This document shows, one piece after another, positions 1 to 8,246 of a DNA stretch of 54,502 nucleotides. The position numbers and the translations under genes are program-made. A model generated the notes under the pieces. The model was not told the origin of the DNA. It made no database searches and worked only from the letters and a program-made list of their open reading frames with translations. This DNA comes from Lachnospiraceae bacterium UBA7199 (GTDB lineage Bacteria; Bacillota; Clostridia; Lachnospirales; Lachnospiraceae): NCBI GenBank assembly GCA_002490775.1, contig DKUR01000060.1:1-54502 (forward strand), read 5' to 3'. Within the stretch, counting starts at the first letter, position 1; each line of letters opens with the position of its first letter.

Positions 1-23
1 GAATCTGAAAATTGATTTCCGTG
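1..23. repeat. Right end of a dispersed inverted-repeat element (partial, cut by window edge)
   Basis: These 23 bases are identical to 8493-8515, the right terminal arm of the long inverted-repeat element at 8247-8516, and are the reverse complement of its left arm. The match ends two bases before the folA stop codon, just as the complete copy ends nine bases beyond the thiT stop codon. The rest of this copy lies outside the window. Two exact copies next to unrelated genes indicate a dispersed family, not a local duplication. Confidence 0.85.
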
Positions 24-25
24 GT

Positions 26-526
26 TTACTGCTCTGAACTGGTGCGTTCGTACCTTACAAAATGATAGGTGATGTCAAAGTAGGTCTGTTCCTCAGAGTC
101 TGCTGTTATCTCCCATTCAGGCATTTGATCAAGATTAGGAAAATACGCATCTGCCGTATATGCATAATCAATTTTTGTTACATGTGCTACGTCGCAGTAG
201 GGAAGCATCTGCCTGTAAATGCTTTCTCCTCCTATAATATAAATATCCTCTGTATTGTATTTTTCCAATTCCTTAAGCAGTTCCTCCAGGCTGTGAACTA
301 CCACCGCATCCTTTACCTGATAGGATGGATTGGCCGACAAAATAATATTTGTCCGGTTTTTAAGGGGAAGTCCCTGGGGAAAAGTTTCTAATGTTTTTCT
401 TCCTAATACCACTACCTTTCCGGTAGTTTCCTGGCGGAACATTTTATGATCGGCCGGAATTCTGATCAAAAGATCGTTTTTGTTCCCGATCGCCCAGTTT
501 TCATCTACTGCAACAATTAAATTCAT
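26..526 (-). CDS. folA: Dihydrofolate reductase
   Basis: A 166-residue protein of normal family length that reduces dihydrofolate to tetrahydrofolate with NADPH in the cytoplasm. The start MNLIVAVDENWAIGNKNDLL has the DHFR N-terminal signature; the acidic substrate-binding residue is the Asp in IPADHKMF (about residue 26), VVLGRKTLETFP is the NADPH-binding segment, and IIGGESIYRQML is the conserved C-terminal GG motif. It lies 72 bp downstream of thyA on the same strand. The pairing fits the pathway, because thymidylate synthase oxidises methylene-tetrahydrofolate to the dihydrofolate that this enzyme recycles. No terminator is visible between the two genes. A repeat-element end abuts its stop codon. 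Confidence 0.97.
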   Translation of the reverse strand: MNLIVAVDENWAIGNKNDLLIRIPADHKMFRQETTGKVVVLGRKTLETFPQGLPLKNRTNIILSANPSYQVKDAVVVHSLEELLKELEKYNTEDIYIIGGESIYRQMLPYCDVAHVTKIDYAYTADAYFPNLDQMPEWEITADSEEQTYFDITYHFVRYERTSSEQ

Positions 527-598
527 CTGCCTTTATCCTTTCTGTTTGAGCAAAATATACAATAATACACCATTTATTAATTTGTCTAAGCAGTTCCA

Positions 599-1447
599 TT
601 ACACTGCAATAGGAATATTCTTTATCTGTTCTCCCGTTACATAATTTTCCACTTTTACATCATCCCTTGTAAACTGATAAAAATCTTTAATTTCGGGATT
701 AAGCCAAAAGGATGGAGCTGGATAAGGGGTTCTTTCGATCAGTTCTTTAATAATAGGAACATGTCTGTCATAAATATGCGCATCTGCAATCACATGAACC
801 AGCTCTCCTGCTTTCATCTCACATACCTGTGCCAGCATGTGAACCAGTACCGCATACTGCACAACATTCCAGTTATTGGCCGCCAGCACATCCTGAGAGC
901 GCTGGTTTAAAATAGCATTTAAGGTAAGCTTATCCTCTCCCTTTTTCTGGGTTACATTAAAGGTCATACTGTAAGCACAAGGGTACAAATTCATTTCATG
1001 TAAATCCTGATGCACATAAATATTAGTCATAATCCTTCTGCTAAATGGATTATTTTTCAGATCATAGATCACTCTGTCAACCTGATCCATCATCCCTTCC
1101 TTATATTGATGCTTGACCTGCATCTGATACCCGTATGCTTTTCCTATAGAACCTTCCTCATCCGCCCATTCATCCCAGATATGGCTGTGGAGATCATGAA
1201 TATTATTGGACTTCTGCTGCCAGATCCAGAGCATTTCATCGGTAGCGCTCTTAAGGGCTGTCCTTCGAAGCGTCATAATCGGAAATTCTTTAGAAAGGTC
1301 ATATCGGTTGACCACCCCAAATTTTTTGATGGTGTATGCAGACGAGCCATCCTCCCAATGAGGGCGGACCTTCTCTCCTTCCGTACTGGTTCCATTTTCC
1401 AGAATGTCCCTGCACATCGTTATAAAAATATCATCAGCCCTGCTCAT
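599..1447 (-). CDS. thyA: Thymidylate synthase, B. subtilis ThyA-like subfamily
   Basis: A 282-residue enzyme converting dUMP and methylene-tetrahydrofolate to dTMP and dihydrofolate. The catalytic Cys lies in LYPCAYSM; most ThyA proteins have PCH there, whereas the B. subtilis/phage phi3T type lacks that His as well. Other family features are QRSQDVLAANNWN (dUMP phosphate and base contacts) and DAHIYDRH. The C-terminal segment PEIKDFYQFTRDDVKVENY also resembles the B. subtilis protein, by my recollection. The start ATG at 1447 has a GGAGG site a few bases upstream. It is first in a two-gene unit with folA. The substituted motif residues belong to the subfamily and are not a sign of decay. 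Confidence 0.95.
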   Translation of the reverse strand: MSRADDIFITMCRDILENGTSTEGEKVRPHWEDGSSAYTIKKFGVVNRYDLSKEFPIMTLRRTALKSATDEMLWIWQQKSNNIHDLHSHIWDEWADEEGSIGKAYGYQMQVKHQYKEGMMDQVDRVIYDLKNNPFSRRIMTNIYVHQDLHEMNLYPCAYSMTFNVTQKKGEDKLTLNAILNQRSQDVLAANNWNVVQYAVLVHMLAQVCEMKAGELVHVIADAHIYDRHVPIIKELIERTPYPAPSFWLNPEIKDFYQFTRDDVKVENYVTGEQIKNIPIAV

Positions 1448-1478
1448 GGCAACTTTCCTCCATCATTTTATTAAATGC

Positions 1479-1504
1479 AAAGAATGACCGTCAGGTCATT
1501 CTTT
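1479..1504. repeat. Short perfect hairpin upstream of thyA
   Basis: An 11-bp perfect stem (AAAGAATGACC and its complement) with a 4-base loop lies between the end of the MBL gene and thyA. On the minus strand it is followed by TTTGCATTT, so it could be a weak terminator for the upstream operon, or an operator or leader structure for thyA. The sequence does not decide between these. Confidence 0.5.
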
Positions 1505-1506
1505 AC

Positions 1507-1564
1507 ATGTGAGGTTTGAAATCACTTAGCGAAGTTTTTTTGAGCTTAGTGATTTCCCTCACAT
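1507..1564. repeat. Long hairpin overlapping the MBL gene stop codon
   Basis: The arms are 1507-1514 with 1557-1564 (8 bp, perfect) and 1518-1530 with 1544-1556 (13 bp, one mismatch), around a loop with a homopolymer run of seven (T on plus, A on minus). The TGA stop codon of the MBL-fold gene at 1559-1561 lies inside the right arm. No U-run follows the stem in the minus direction, so it is not a canonical intrinsic terminator. It may stabilise the 3' end of the mRNA or be a remnant of a small inverted-repeat element. Confidence 0.7.
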
Positions 1565-3157
1565 TTCCCACTTATCACAAAGGGAATTGATCTGATCTGC
1601 AAACCTTGCAATATCCTTATTAGAGCTTCCCTCATTCTTTTGAATCACTGCAAGCAGTCTCTGGCCTGCTGCGCGCAGACGGGCAAATACATCAGATACC
1701 GTCTTAGTTTTCTTATGTACAGGAATAGGCACTGCCTCATATTCCAGCTTATTCGTGATCAGATTAAATTCCGTACCGCTATAAGGCGCATATGCCTTGA
1801 TTCCATACTCCACCTGCAGGCACTCTGCAAATATCTTGCAGACCGAATCCTCCCCGTGCACAACAAATACGCGCCTTGGTTTTTCCTTAAAGGCACTAAT
1901 CCATTCAATCAGCCCGTTCTTATCAGCATGGCCTGAAAGCCCCGCAAGCGTCTTGATAGATGCATGTACATCAATGGTTTCTCCAAACAGCTTGACCTCA
2001 TGCACGCCTTCTATTAAAGCCCTGCCTAAAGTCCCCACTGCCTGATATCCCACAAAAAGAATCGTACATTCCGGCCGCCATAAGTTATGCTTTAAATGAT
2101 GCCTGATTCTTCCTGCCTCACACATACCGGAAGCAGATATAATCACCTTGGGCGTGGTCTCAAAATTAATGGCCCTTGACTCGTCGCTGGTAATAGACAG
2201 CCTTAAGCCCGGAAATGAGATCGGATTGATTCCTTTTCTCACCAGTGCCATAGCCTCCTCATCAAAACAATTGCTTTCATTTTTATGAAAAATGCCGGTA
2301 GCCTCCACTGCCAGCGGGCTATCCACATAAACAGGGAAGTCATAATGGTTTTTGACCAGCCTCTCTTCCTTTATTTTACGCAGATAATACAAGATTTCCT
2401 GAGTTCTTCCCACTGCAAAGGAAGGAATCACCACATTGCCGCCTCTGTCAAAAGTTTCCTGTAATATAGCTGCCAGTTCCTTCACATAATCCGGCCGCTG
2501 ATTGGGGTGCAGCCTGTCTCCATAGGTAGATTCCATAACCACATAGTCTGCTTCCTCTGTCATGCTGGGAGATTTGATTAAAGGATGGTTCTTATTTCCA
2601 ATGTCTCCTGAGAACACAATTTTTCTGGTAGTTTCTTCTTCCGTTGCCCACACTTCAATACTGGAAGAGCCCAGTAGATGCCCCACATCCGTAAAACGAA
2701 TCTGAATCCCCTCGCAGAGAGTTATCACCTGATCATATTCGCAGGGAACAATTCTCTTAATTGCTGCATCAGCGTCCTGCATGGTATATTCCGGCTCACT
2801 TACCTCAATCCCCTTGCTCCGCTTGGCCTTCCGGTTCTTCCATTCTGCTTCCTGCATTTGAATATGCGCGCAGTCCCGAAGCATAATGCTGCAAAGATCT
2901 GCAGATGCCTGAGTCATAAAGATCTGTCCCCTAAATCCCCTTGCCGTCAGTCTTGGTATCATACCGGAATGATCAATATGTGCATGTGTCAAAAGCACAT
3001 AATCAATGAGCGCTTCCTGCACCGGAAGATCACAGTTCTCAAAGGTATTTATCCCCTGTTCCATGCCGTAATCCACCAAAATATGCTTTCCGCAGGCATT
3101 CAAATAATGACAGCTTCCTGTTACCTCATGAGCTGCTCCCACAAAAGTAAGTTTCAT
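1559..3157 (-). CDS. MBL-fold/beta-CASP RNA-specificity metallo-hydrolase
   Basis: A 532-residue cytoplasmic protein of the metallo-beta-lactamase/beta-CASP group related to CPSF73/YSH1-type nucleases. The zinc motif HAHIDHSG, a later GHLLGSSS, the SGDIG aspartate strand and the C-terminal LSGHADKNGL and FVVHGE elements are all present. The beta-CASP part includes VVIPSFAVGRTQEILYYL and VIISASGMCEAGRI. Such proteins are usually RNA endo- or exonucleases; the bacterial substrate is not established here. ATG 3157 is chosen because GGAGGG lies six bases upstream; a start further out would sit in the ribosome binding site. It follows the Rossmann-like gene by 14 bp and is probably co-transcribed with it from the promoter at 3507-3536. 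Confidence 0.9.
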   Translation of the reverse strand: MKLTFVGAAHEVTGSCHYLNACGKHILVDYGMEQGINTFENCDLPVQEALIDYVLLTHAHIDHSGMIPRLTARGFRGQIFMTQASADLCSIMLRDCAHIQMQEAEWKNRKAKRSKGIEVSEPEYTMQDADAAIKRIVPCEYDQVITLCEGIQIRFTDVGHLLGSSSIEVWATEEETTRKIVFSGDIGNKNHPLIKSPSMTEEADYVVMESTYGDRLHPNQRPDYVKELAAILQETFDRGGNVVIPSFAVGRTQEILYYLRKIKEERLVKNHYDFPVYVDSPLAVEATGIFHKNESNCFDEEAMALVRKGINPISFPGLRLSITSDESRAINFETTPKVIISASGMCEAGRIRHHLKHNLWRPECTILFVGYQAVGTLGRALIEGVHEVKLFGETIDVHASIKTLAGLSGHADKNGLIEWISAFKEKPRRVFVVHGEDSVCKIFAECLQVEYGIKAYAPYSGTEFNLITNKLEYEAVPIPVHKKTKTVSDVFARLRAAGQRLLAVIQKNEGSSNKDIARFADQINSLCDKWEM

Positions 3158-3171
3158 TCTGCTCCCTCCGT

Positions 3172-3447
3172 TCATTCACTTTTGCAAATTATATAATCAG
3201 TTTTTCCAAATATTTCTTTTACCGCAGCAAAAAAAATATCTCTGTCCTCTTCGCTTCCTATATCGCCATGGAAAAAAAACACCGGTACATGATATACATT
3301 TTCCAGCTCTTCTTTAATCATTTTGCCCATGTCTTTGTTTTTGTCCATAAATGCAATATTACATCCCTGACTGGCATGTTTTTCTAAAATAGAGTATTCT
3401 TTAGCGCCTGTACTTCCAGTTAACACGCATACTTTTGCTTTCGCCAT
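3172..3447 (-). CDS. Small Rossmann/SDR-like N-terminal half protein
   Basis: A 91-residue protein from ATG 3447 (a TTG at 3483 is an alternative start). It begins KAKVCVLTGSTGAKEYSILEK, like the beta1-alpha1 turn of a short-chain dehydrogenase, continues with an acidic strand (NIAFMDKN) and a DIGSEEDRD segment, and stops after KTDYIIC, about where the NNAG strand of an SDR would be. The catalytic Ser-Tyr-Lys half is absent. Only 14 bp separate it from the next gene, so the missing half cannot simply lie downstream in another frame. Either it is a stand-alone nucleotide-binding protein or a deletion remnant; the intact ribosome-binding context and operon position slightly favour a real gene. 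Function unknown. Confidence 0.6.
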   Translation of the reverse strand: MAKAKVCVLTGSTGAKEYSILEKHASQGCNIAFMDKNKDMGKMIKEELENVYHVPVFFFHGDIGSEEDRDIFFAAVKEIFGKTDYIICKSE

Positions 3448-3506
3448 GATATTTCCGTACCTTTCTTCTGCCTGTGCCGACAAATTCTTTCAATTATCGT
3501 AGTCAA

Positions 3507-3536
3507 ATTATACCATACCAGAATATGATATAGCAA
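3507..3536 (-). promoter_or_regulatory. Predicted sigma-A promoter for the Rossmann-MBL operon
   Basis: On the minus strand the -35 is TTGCTA (3536-3531) and the -10 is TATAAT (3512-3507), with an 18-bp spacer. It lies in the 108-bp divergent gap before the small Rossmann gene. The perfect -10 and good position make it plausible. Confidence 0.55.
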
Positions 3537-3555
3537 ACAAATAAGGCTATGTATC

Positions 3556-4143
3556 ATGACGTTTTCAATATATTTTTTTATACTATTGGTTATAGTGCTC
3601 TCTATGGACGCCTTTGCAGCAGGTTTTTCCTATGGAATGGGAAGGGTTTTGGTCCCTTTCCCTTCTCTGCTGATCATCGCACTGTTGTCAGGCTGTATGC
3701 TGACCGCCTCCATGATCGCTGGAAATTTTATACTTAGTTTTATTCCTGCCAGCCTAACAAAAGGAATATCCTTTTCGGTCCTGTTTTTACTCTCTCTTTA
3801 CAAATTTTATGATGCCCTGCCCCAGCTTCACTTAAAAACACATGGACTAACTACCGATACAATATCAGAAAAAGTTAACAAAACAGATAAGGATATTCTC
3901 TCAGGGAAAGAAGCCGCTCTCCTTGCATTTGCTCTTTCCATAGACAACATTTCCGCAGGGCTTTGCACCGGAACAGTCCCTTTACCCATTTTTGTACTGC
4001 TCCTTATTACAATTGCAATTCACTTTGCTTCCATCAGACTTGGCGTTTTAACAGGAAACCTTCTGGCCAATAAAAGCTCACACCGCTTCGCCTGGCTGGG
4101 GGGACTCATTCTTATGCTCCTCGCCTTCTGCCGCCTTTTTTAA
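3556..4143 (+). CDS. ytaF: YtaF-like sporulation membrane protein (MntP/LysE-related fold)
   Basis: A 195-residue, almost wholly hydrophobic protein with about six membrane segments in two similar halves. Each half carries a Met/Ser-Asp motif: LSMDAFAAGFSYGMG near residue 16 and LSIDNISAGLCTGT near residue 126. This pair of intramembrane Asp motifs marks the YtaF family, related to manganese exporters of the MntP type; YtaF itself is annotated as a sporulation membrane protein of unknown function. A hydrophilic loop of about 30 residues joins the halves. An AAGG site precedes ATG 3556. The final 66 bases overlap the 3' end of the convergent Ca2+ ATPase gene. Transport activity is inference. 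Confidence 0.8.
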   Translation: MTFSIYFFILLVIVLSMDAFAAGFSYGMGRVLVPFPSLLIIALLSGCMLTASMIAGNFILSFIPASLTKGISFSVLFLLSLYKFYDALPQLHLKTHGLTTDTISEKVNKTDKDILSGKEAALLAFALSIDNISAGLCTGTVPLPIFVLLLITIAIHFASIRLGVLTGNLLANKSSHRFAWLGGLILMLLAFCRLF

Positions 4144-6807
4144 ATGAATCTCTCCGGCTCCCTTCTGCAAAGCTTCTGAAAGTACTAAAAGCTCATGAAT
4201 CAAAAGCGGTACACTGGATAATCCTCCTAAGACCATCCACTCTGAAAGACTTAGTCTGCTGGTTCCAAAAAGCGATACAAAATAAGGTACTTCCGTCACC
4301 AATGCCTGCAAAGCAATTCCTACCCCCCAGGCCAAAAGCATATAAGGATTGTCCAGATGCTTCATTTTAAATACGGATTTGTTCACATCCCGCATTCCAA
4401 TTGCATGCATCAACTGACTCATTCCAAGCACTGTAAATGCATGTGTCTGTGCTTTAAACAAAACCGGCTCAAGCCTTAATATTTTTTCCAGATTTTGTAT
4501 GGTAACAGGAAGTCCTTGCTTTGTAAGTTCCATATAAGGAATTGTTAAAAAGGCCAACAGACTGATAATACCTATCACCACCCCATAGCACAGGGTACAC
4601 GCCAGACCTCCATGAGAAAAGAGACCATCTGTACTTTTCCTTGGAGGTTCCTTCATTAATGCATCACCATCATTTTTATCCATTCCAAGAGCAAGCGCTG
4701 GAAGGGAATCCGTTATCAAATTGATCCATAAAATATGGCTGGCTTTTAATGGAACTGGAAATCCTGCCAAAACTGCTGCCAGCATGGTAATGATTTCCCC
4801 AAAATTAGAAGAAAGCAGAAATAAAATTGTCTTACGAATATTCTCGTAAATTCCCCTGCCTTCCTTCATGGCCTTTTCTATGGTGGCAAAATTATCATCC
4901 GTGAGAACCAGATCCGCCGCACTGCGCGCCACATCCGTTCCTTCCTTCCCCATAGCAATGCCCACATCTGCCGCCTTTAAGGAAGGAGCATCATTTACCC
5001 CGTCTCCTGTCATGGCTACCACCTTGCCTCTGGATTTTAGCGCCTCTACAATCCGAACCTTATGTTCTGGGGAAACTCTGGCAAATACATGAATCTTTTC
5101 CACCCGCTCCCCAAACTCCCTGCTGGACATTTCCTCTATTTCTGCTCCAGTCATGCACTCCTTTTTTTCTTTTGCAATTCCCAGCTTTTTTGCAATTGCA
5201 AAGGCAGTATCCACATGATCCCCTGTGATCATCACCGTATCCACATGGGCTCTTTGAAAACTTTCCACTGCACCTTTTGCCTCCTGTCTTGGGGGATCAA
5301 TCATTCCTACCAGCCCTAAAAAGATCATGTTCTTTTCGTCTTTTAAGTCTCCTTTTTTCTTGGCAGCCACAGCCAGAACTCTGTAGGCTCTGCCGGCCAT
5401 TTCTTTCACCGCAGCCTTTGCATCCTGTTTTGCTTTCGAAGAAAAGGCTGCTTCCCTGCCATGAATCCATATGTTCTGGCACTGATCAATCATTTCATCT
5501 GCTGCACCCTTTATATAGGCAATTTTCCCCTGCCCATTTTTATGAACCGTAGTCATCCGCTTTCTCTCAGAATCAAAAGCCCTTTCATCTATCCTTGGCA
5601 GTTTACGTTCCAGCTCGCCTTTTTTTAAACCATGCTCCTGTGTTAAGTCAAGCAGTGCAAGCTCCGTAGGATCTCCCAGCCTTTTTTCACCAATCACCGC
5701 ATCATTGCATAAAGTACATGCCTCCAAAAACAAACTACAATCCCGTCCATCCAGTTCTTTTTCTTTTATGATCTCTCCATCCAGATAGCATTCCTCAACC
5801 TTCATCCTATTTTGGGTAAGGGTTCCTGTTTTATCGGAACACACTGTATTTACTGCTCCCAGCGTCTCAACGGAAGGCAGTCTTCTGACAATGGTTCCCA
5901 CCTTTACCATTCGGGACACACTTAAGGCAAGCACAATTGTCACAATAGCCGCCAGTCCCTCCGGCACCGCCGCCACTGCAAGGGAAATAGCTGTCAGAAG
6001 CATGTCCCCAATATCTCTGTGCTGCAGCACCGCCACCAAAAAAAGAAAAGCACATACGCTTACTGCAACCATGCTGAGAAGCTTTCCCATATCTGCCAGC
6101 CTTTTCTGTAATGGAGTCATTTCATTATTGCTGCTATCTATTAAACCTGCAATTCTTCCTATTTCTGTTGCCATTCCTGTAGCAGTAACGATTCCTTCCC
6201 CTCTGCCATAGGTAACAGTTGTAGACATATAAGCCATATTTGTTTTGTCACCTATTCCTGTTACACTTTCCGGCAGTTCATGGGTGGTCTTGTCCACCGG
6301 AACAGACTCACCCGTCAGTGCAGATTCTTCAATCTTTAAGTTAACTGCTGTCAAAAGCCGCAGATCGGCAGGCACCTGTCTTCCAGCTTCCAGAAAAACA
6401 ATATCTCCCGGTACCAGTTTACTGCTTGGTATTTCATATTTTTCACCTCCACGCATAACCAGTGCTTTAGGGCTGGATAGCTGCTGCAGGGCCTCAATTG
6501 CTTTACGGGCCTTGTCCTCCTGTATTACTCCCACCACTGAATTTAAAAAAATAACCGCTGCTATAATGGCTGCATCTCCAGCTTCCTTTAAAAAAAGAGA
6601 AATCGCAATGGCAGCCATCAAAATATAAATCAATGGATCATTTAGCTGCTCCATAAAAAGAGCTAAAATTCCCTTTTTCTTCTGTTCCTTAAGCTGGTTT
6701 GTCCCATATTTCTGTATTCTTGTCTCCGCCTCTAACTGAGAAAGACCTTTTTCACTGCTGCTTTCTAACGCTCTTATCACCTCTGTCGTGTTCTTAGCTG
6801 CATACAT
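4078..6807 (-). CDS. P-type (P2) Ca2+-transporting ATPase
   Basis: A 909-residue cation pump of SERCA/PMCA-like P2 type. Order: N-terminal cation-ATPase domain, actuator loop with TGESVPVDK, phosphorylation motif DKTGTLTQNR (catalytic Asp), nucleotide domain with KGAADEMID, hinge with TGDHVDTA and TGDGVNDAPSLKAADVGIAMG, then the C-terminal membrane domain with NLITDSLPALALGMD. The intramembrane VPEGL motif is present. It should export Ca2+ (possibly Mn2+) at the cost of ATP. ATG 6807 (MYAAKNTTEVI) is preferred because GGAGG lies five bases upstream; ATG 6819 would place that site inside the gene. The last 21 codons overlap ytaF on the opposite strand. Confidence 0.92.
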   Translation of the reverse strand: MYAAKNTTEVIRALESSSEKGLSQLEAETRIQKYGTNQLKEQKKKGILALFMEQLNDPLIYILMAAIAISLFLKEAGDAAIIAAVIFLNSVVGVIQEDKARKAIEALQQLSSPKALVMRGGEKYEIPSSKLVPGDIVFLEAGRQVPADLRLLTAVNLKIEESALTGESVPVDKTTHELPESVTGIGDKTNMAYMSTTVTYGRGEGIVTATGMATEIGRIAGLIDSSNNEMTPLQKRLADMGKLLSMVAVSVCAFLFLVAVLQHRDIGDMLLTAISLAVAAVPEGLAAIVTIVLALSVSRMVKVGTIVRRLPSVETLGAVNTVCSDKTGTLTQNRMKVEECYLDGEIIKEKELDGRDCSLFLEACTLCNDAVIGEKRLGDPTELALLDLTQEHGLKKGELERKLPRIDERAFDSERKRMTTVHKNGQGKIAYIKGAADEMIDQCQNIWIHGREAAFSSKAKQDAKAAVKEMAGRAYRVLAVAAKKKGDLKDEKNMIFLGLVGMIDPPRQEAKGAVESFQRAHVDTVMITGDHVDTAFAIAKKLGIAKEKKECMTGAEIEEMSSREFGERVEKIHVFARVSPEHKVRIVEALKSRGKVVAMTGDGVNDAPSLKAADVGIAMGKEGTDVARSAADLVLTDDNFATIEKAMKEGRGIYENIRKTILFLLSSNFGEIITMLAAVLAGFPVPLKASHILWINLITDSLPALALGMDKNDGDALMKEPPRKSTDGLFSHGGLACTLCYGVVIGIISLLAFLTIPYMELTKQGLPVTIQNLEKILRLEPVLFKAQTHAFTVLGMSQLMHAIGMRDVNKSVFKMKHLDNPYMLLAWGVGIALQALVTEVPYFVSLFGTSRLSLSEWMVLGGLSSVPLLIHELLVLSEALQKGAGEIHLKKAAEGEEHKNESPQPGEAV

Positions 6808-6885
6808 AGCGACCTCCATATTTTCACAACCTACTTATGATTTTATATGCAGGGCGGCAATGAATTATTCTATAGTAAACGACAT

Positions 6886-6918
6886 TTAAAAAGTGTGTGC
6901 TTTCGCACACACTTTTAT
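6886..6918 (-). terminator. Intrinsic terminator of the Cys/His-repeat protein gene
   Basis: A perfect 12-bp stem (6889-6900 with 6905-6916) has a GAAA tetraloop on the minus strand. On that strand the stem ends in TTTTTAAA. It lies 50 bp beyond the stop codon of the gene at 6968. Confidence 0.85.
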
Positions 6919-6967
6919 TAACACAAGGATGACTGGCAAAGTCTACATCCGTTATTTTCTATTGCAC

Positions 6968-8143
6968 TCATCTTCCAATTGCAGGCGTATAATTATCAAA
7001 ATAACTGTAATTACATCTGATACAGGTATATGCCGTATACCCTTGCGTATCCTTGGTTGCAGGTACAACCACAGCCCGGAAGGTATGATTATTTAAATCC
7101 TTATCAATATTTTCCGCATAACTGCTTCCACAACTGCACACATAGGAAATAATCCCCTTCTCCGTACAATTTGCTGTTTTTAACGTGTAAGACCGATAAC
7201 TATGCTGATGGGACGGTGATTCCGAAGGATTTGCCGAGGCGCCTGCACTGGCAGAAGCTCCCGGACTTGTGCTTGGCCTTGCGGTTGCACTTGGCCTGGC
7301 TGTTGCACTTGTTCCTGAACTTGCATTTGCATCTGCCGATGAAGAAGGACTTGATGTCAACACATTAACAGGCCTTGAATCCAGCACAACCCCACACACA
7401 TTACAGGTCCGCTGTTCCCTTCCCATTCTCGTTGTTGTGGGTTCTTCCACCACTGTCCAGTCGGTTGCCACATGACCATCCGCCGGTATCATTTCCGTAT
7501 AAAAATTGCCACAACTACAGGTATATCTTCTAAGGCCGGCTAAAGTACAGGTAGGCTCCCTCTCTATTGTTGACGTATACTGATGGACATGAGATGCATC
7601 TGTCTTGTTGGAAGTGCCGCTGCCAGAACCATCTTCCTCACTTTCAAAGGGTATGCTCTCCTGAGCTATAATATCATCACAGTAAATGCATTTTTTTACC
7701 CGCAGCCCTTCCCTGTCCGCAGTAGGTACCCGCACTACTTCCCAGTCATCTGCCACATGTCCGGTTGACATAATATCCACATAATAGGAATCTCCGCATT
7801 CGCAGGTATATTTAATTCTCCCTGCCTTATAGCAGGTAGCATTTTCTTCAATGCTTTCTTTGTAATCATGTACATGGCTTTCTGAATTTGACACCTGGCT
7901 GACAGGTCTTGGCGTTTCACTCACCTCCGGGGCGGCGGTTTCCTCTGGCACTGCTGTCGGCGGTGCTGTAGGCACCCCCTGCTGCTGTGAATCCGCAGAA
8001 CTATCAATATTTTGAGATGTTTCCTTATTATCTTTCTCCCCTGCGCCTGCCAAAGAGTAACCAATGATGCCAACTGTTGCCAGACATGCCACCACTGCCA
8101 TGACTCCCAGAATACCGGTCAACACTTTTATAACTCCACTCAT
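6968..8143 (-). CDS. Membrane-anchored extracellular protein with three Cys/His zinc-ribbon-like repeats
   Basis: A 391-residue protein of no named family that I recognise. Residues 5-32 form a membrane segment (VLTGILGVMAVVACLATVGIIGYSLAG), followed by an S/T/P/Q-rich linker, so most of the chain is probably outside the cell. Three repeats of about 75-80 residues follow, each with HxHxY, a Cys, G....YxCxCGxxY, an (N/G)H and usually a closing CxxC. Examples are YTCECGDSYY, YTCSCGNFYT and YVCSCGSSYA. A low-complexity S/A/T/R/P stretch lies between repeats two and three. The spacing of Cys and His suggests a metal-binding or disulfide-rich module; which one is not decided. The ATG has AGGAG upstream, a sigma-A promoter at 8201-8229, and a strong terminator. 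Confidence 0.75.
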   Translation of the reverse strand: MSGVIKVLTGILGVMAVVACLATVGIIGYSLAGAGEKDNKETSQNIDSSADSQQQGVPTAPPTAVPEETAAPEVSETPRPVSQVSNSESHVHDYKESIEENATCYKAGRIKYTCECGDSYYVDIMSTGHVADDWEVVRVPTADREGLRVKKCIYCDDIIAQESIPFESEEDGSGSGTSNKTDASHVHQYTSTIEREPTCTLAGLRRYTCSCGNFYTEMIPADGHVATDWTVVEEPTTTRMGREQRTCNVCGVVLDSRPVNVLTSSPSSSADANASSGTSATARPSATARPSTSPGASASAGASANPSESPSHQHSYRSYTLKTANCTEKGIISYVCSCGSSYAENIDKDLNNHTFRAVVVPATKDTQGYTAYTCIRCNYSYFDNYTPAIGR

Positions 8144-8200
8144 TTATACTCTCCTAAATCTGTCATTTTAAATGATTGCTTTAAATTTCCCGATATTCTA

Positions 8201-8229
8201 AGTATATATTTTTTGTTGTTTTTTGTAAA
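8201..8229 (-). promoter_or_regulatory. Predicted sigma-A promoter for the Cys/His-repeat gene
   Basis: Minus strand TTTACA (8229-8224), a 17-bp A-rich spacer and TATACT (8206-8201). It lies about 60 bp before the start codon and directly beside the inverted-repeat element that begins at 8247. Confidence 0.6.
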
Positions 8230-8246
8230 GATGTTTAGCTGCGCTC

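Noticed and set aside
599..1447. Decayed ThyA because the His after the catalytic Cys is missing
   Set aside because: The B. subtilis/phi3T-type ThyA also lacks it; the rest of the protein is intact and matches that subfamily.
3172..3174. Frameshift joining the small Rossmann protein to its lost C-terminal half
   Set aside because: The next gene's start lies 14 bp beyond the stop codon, leaving no room for the missing half in another frame.
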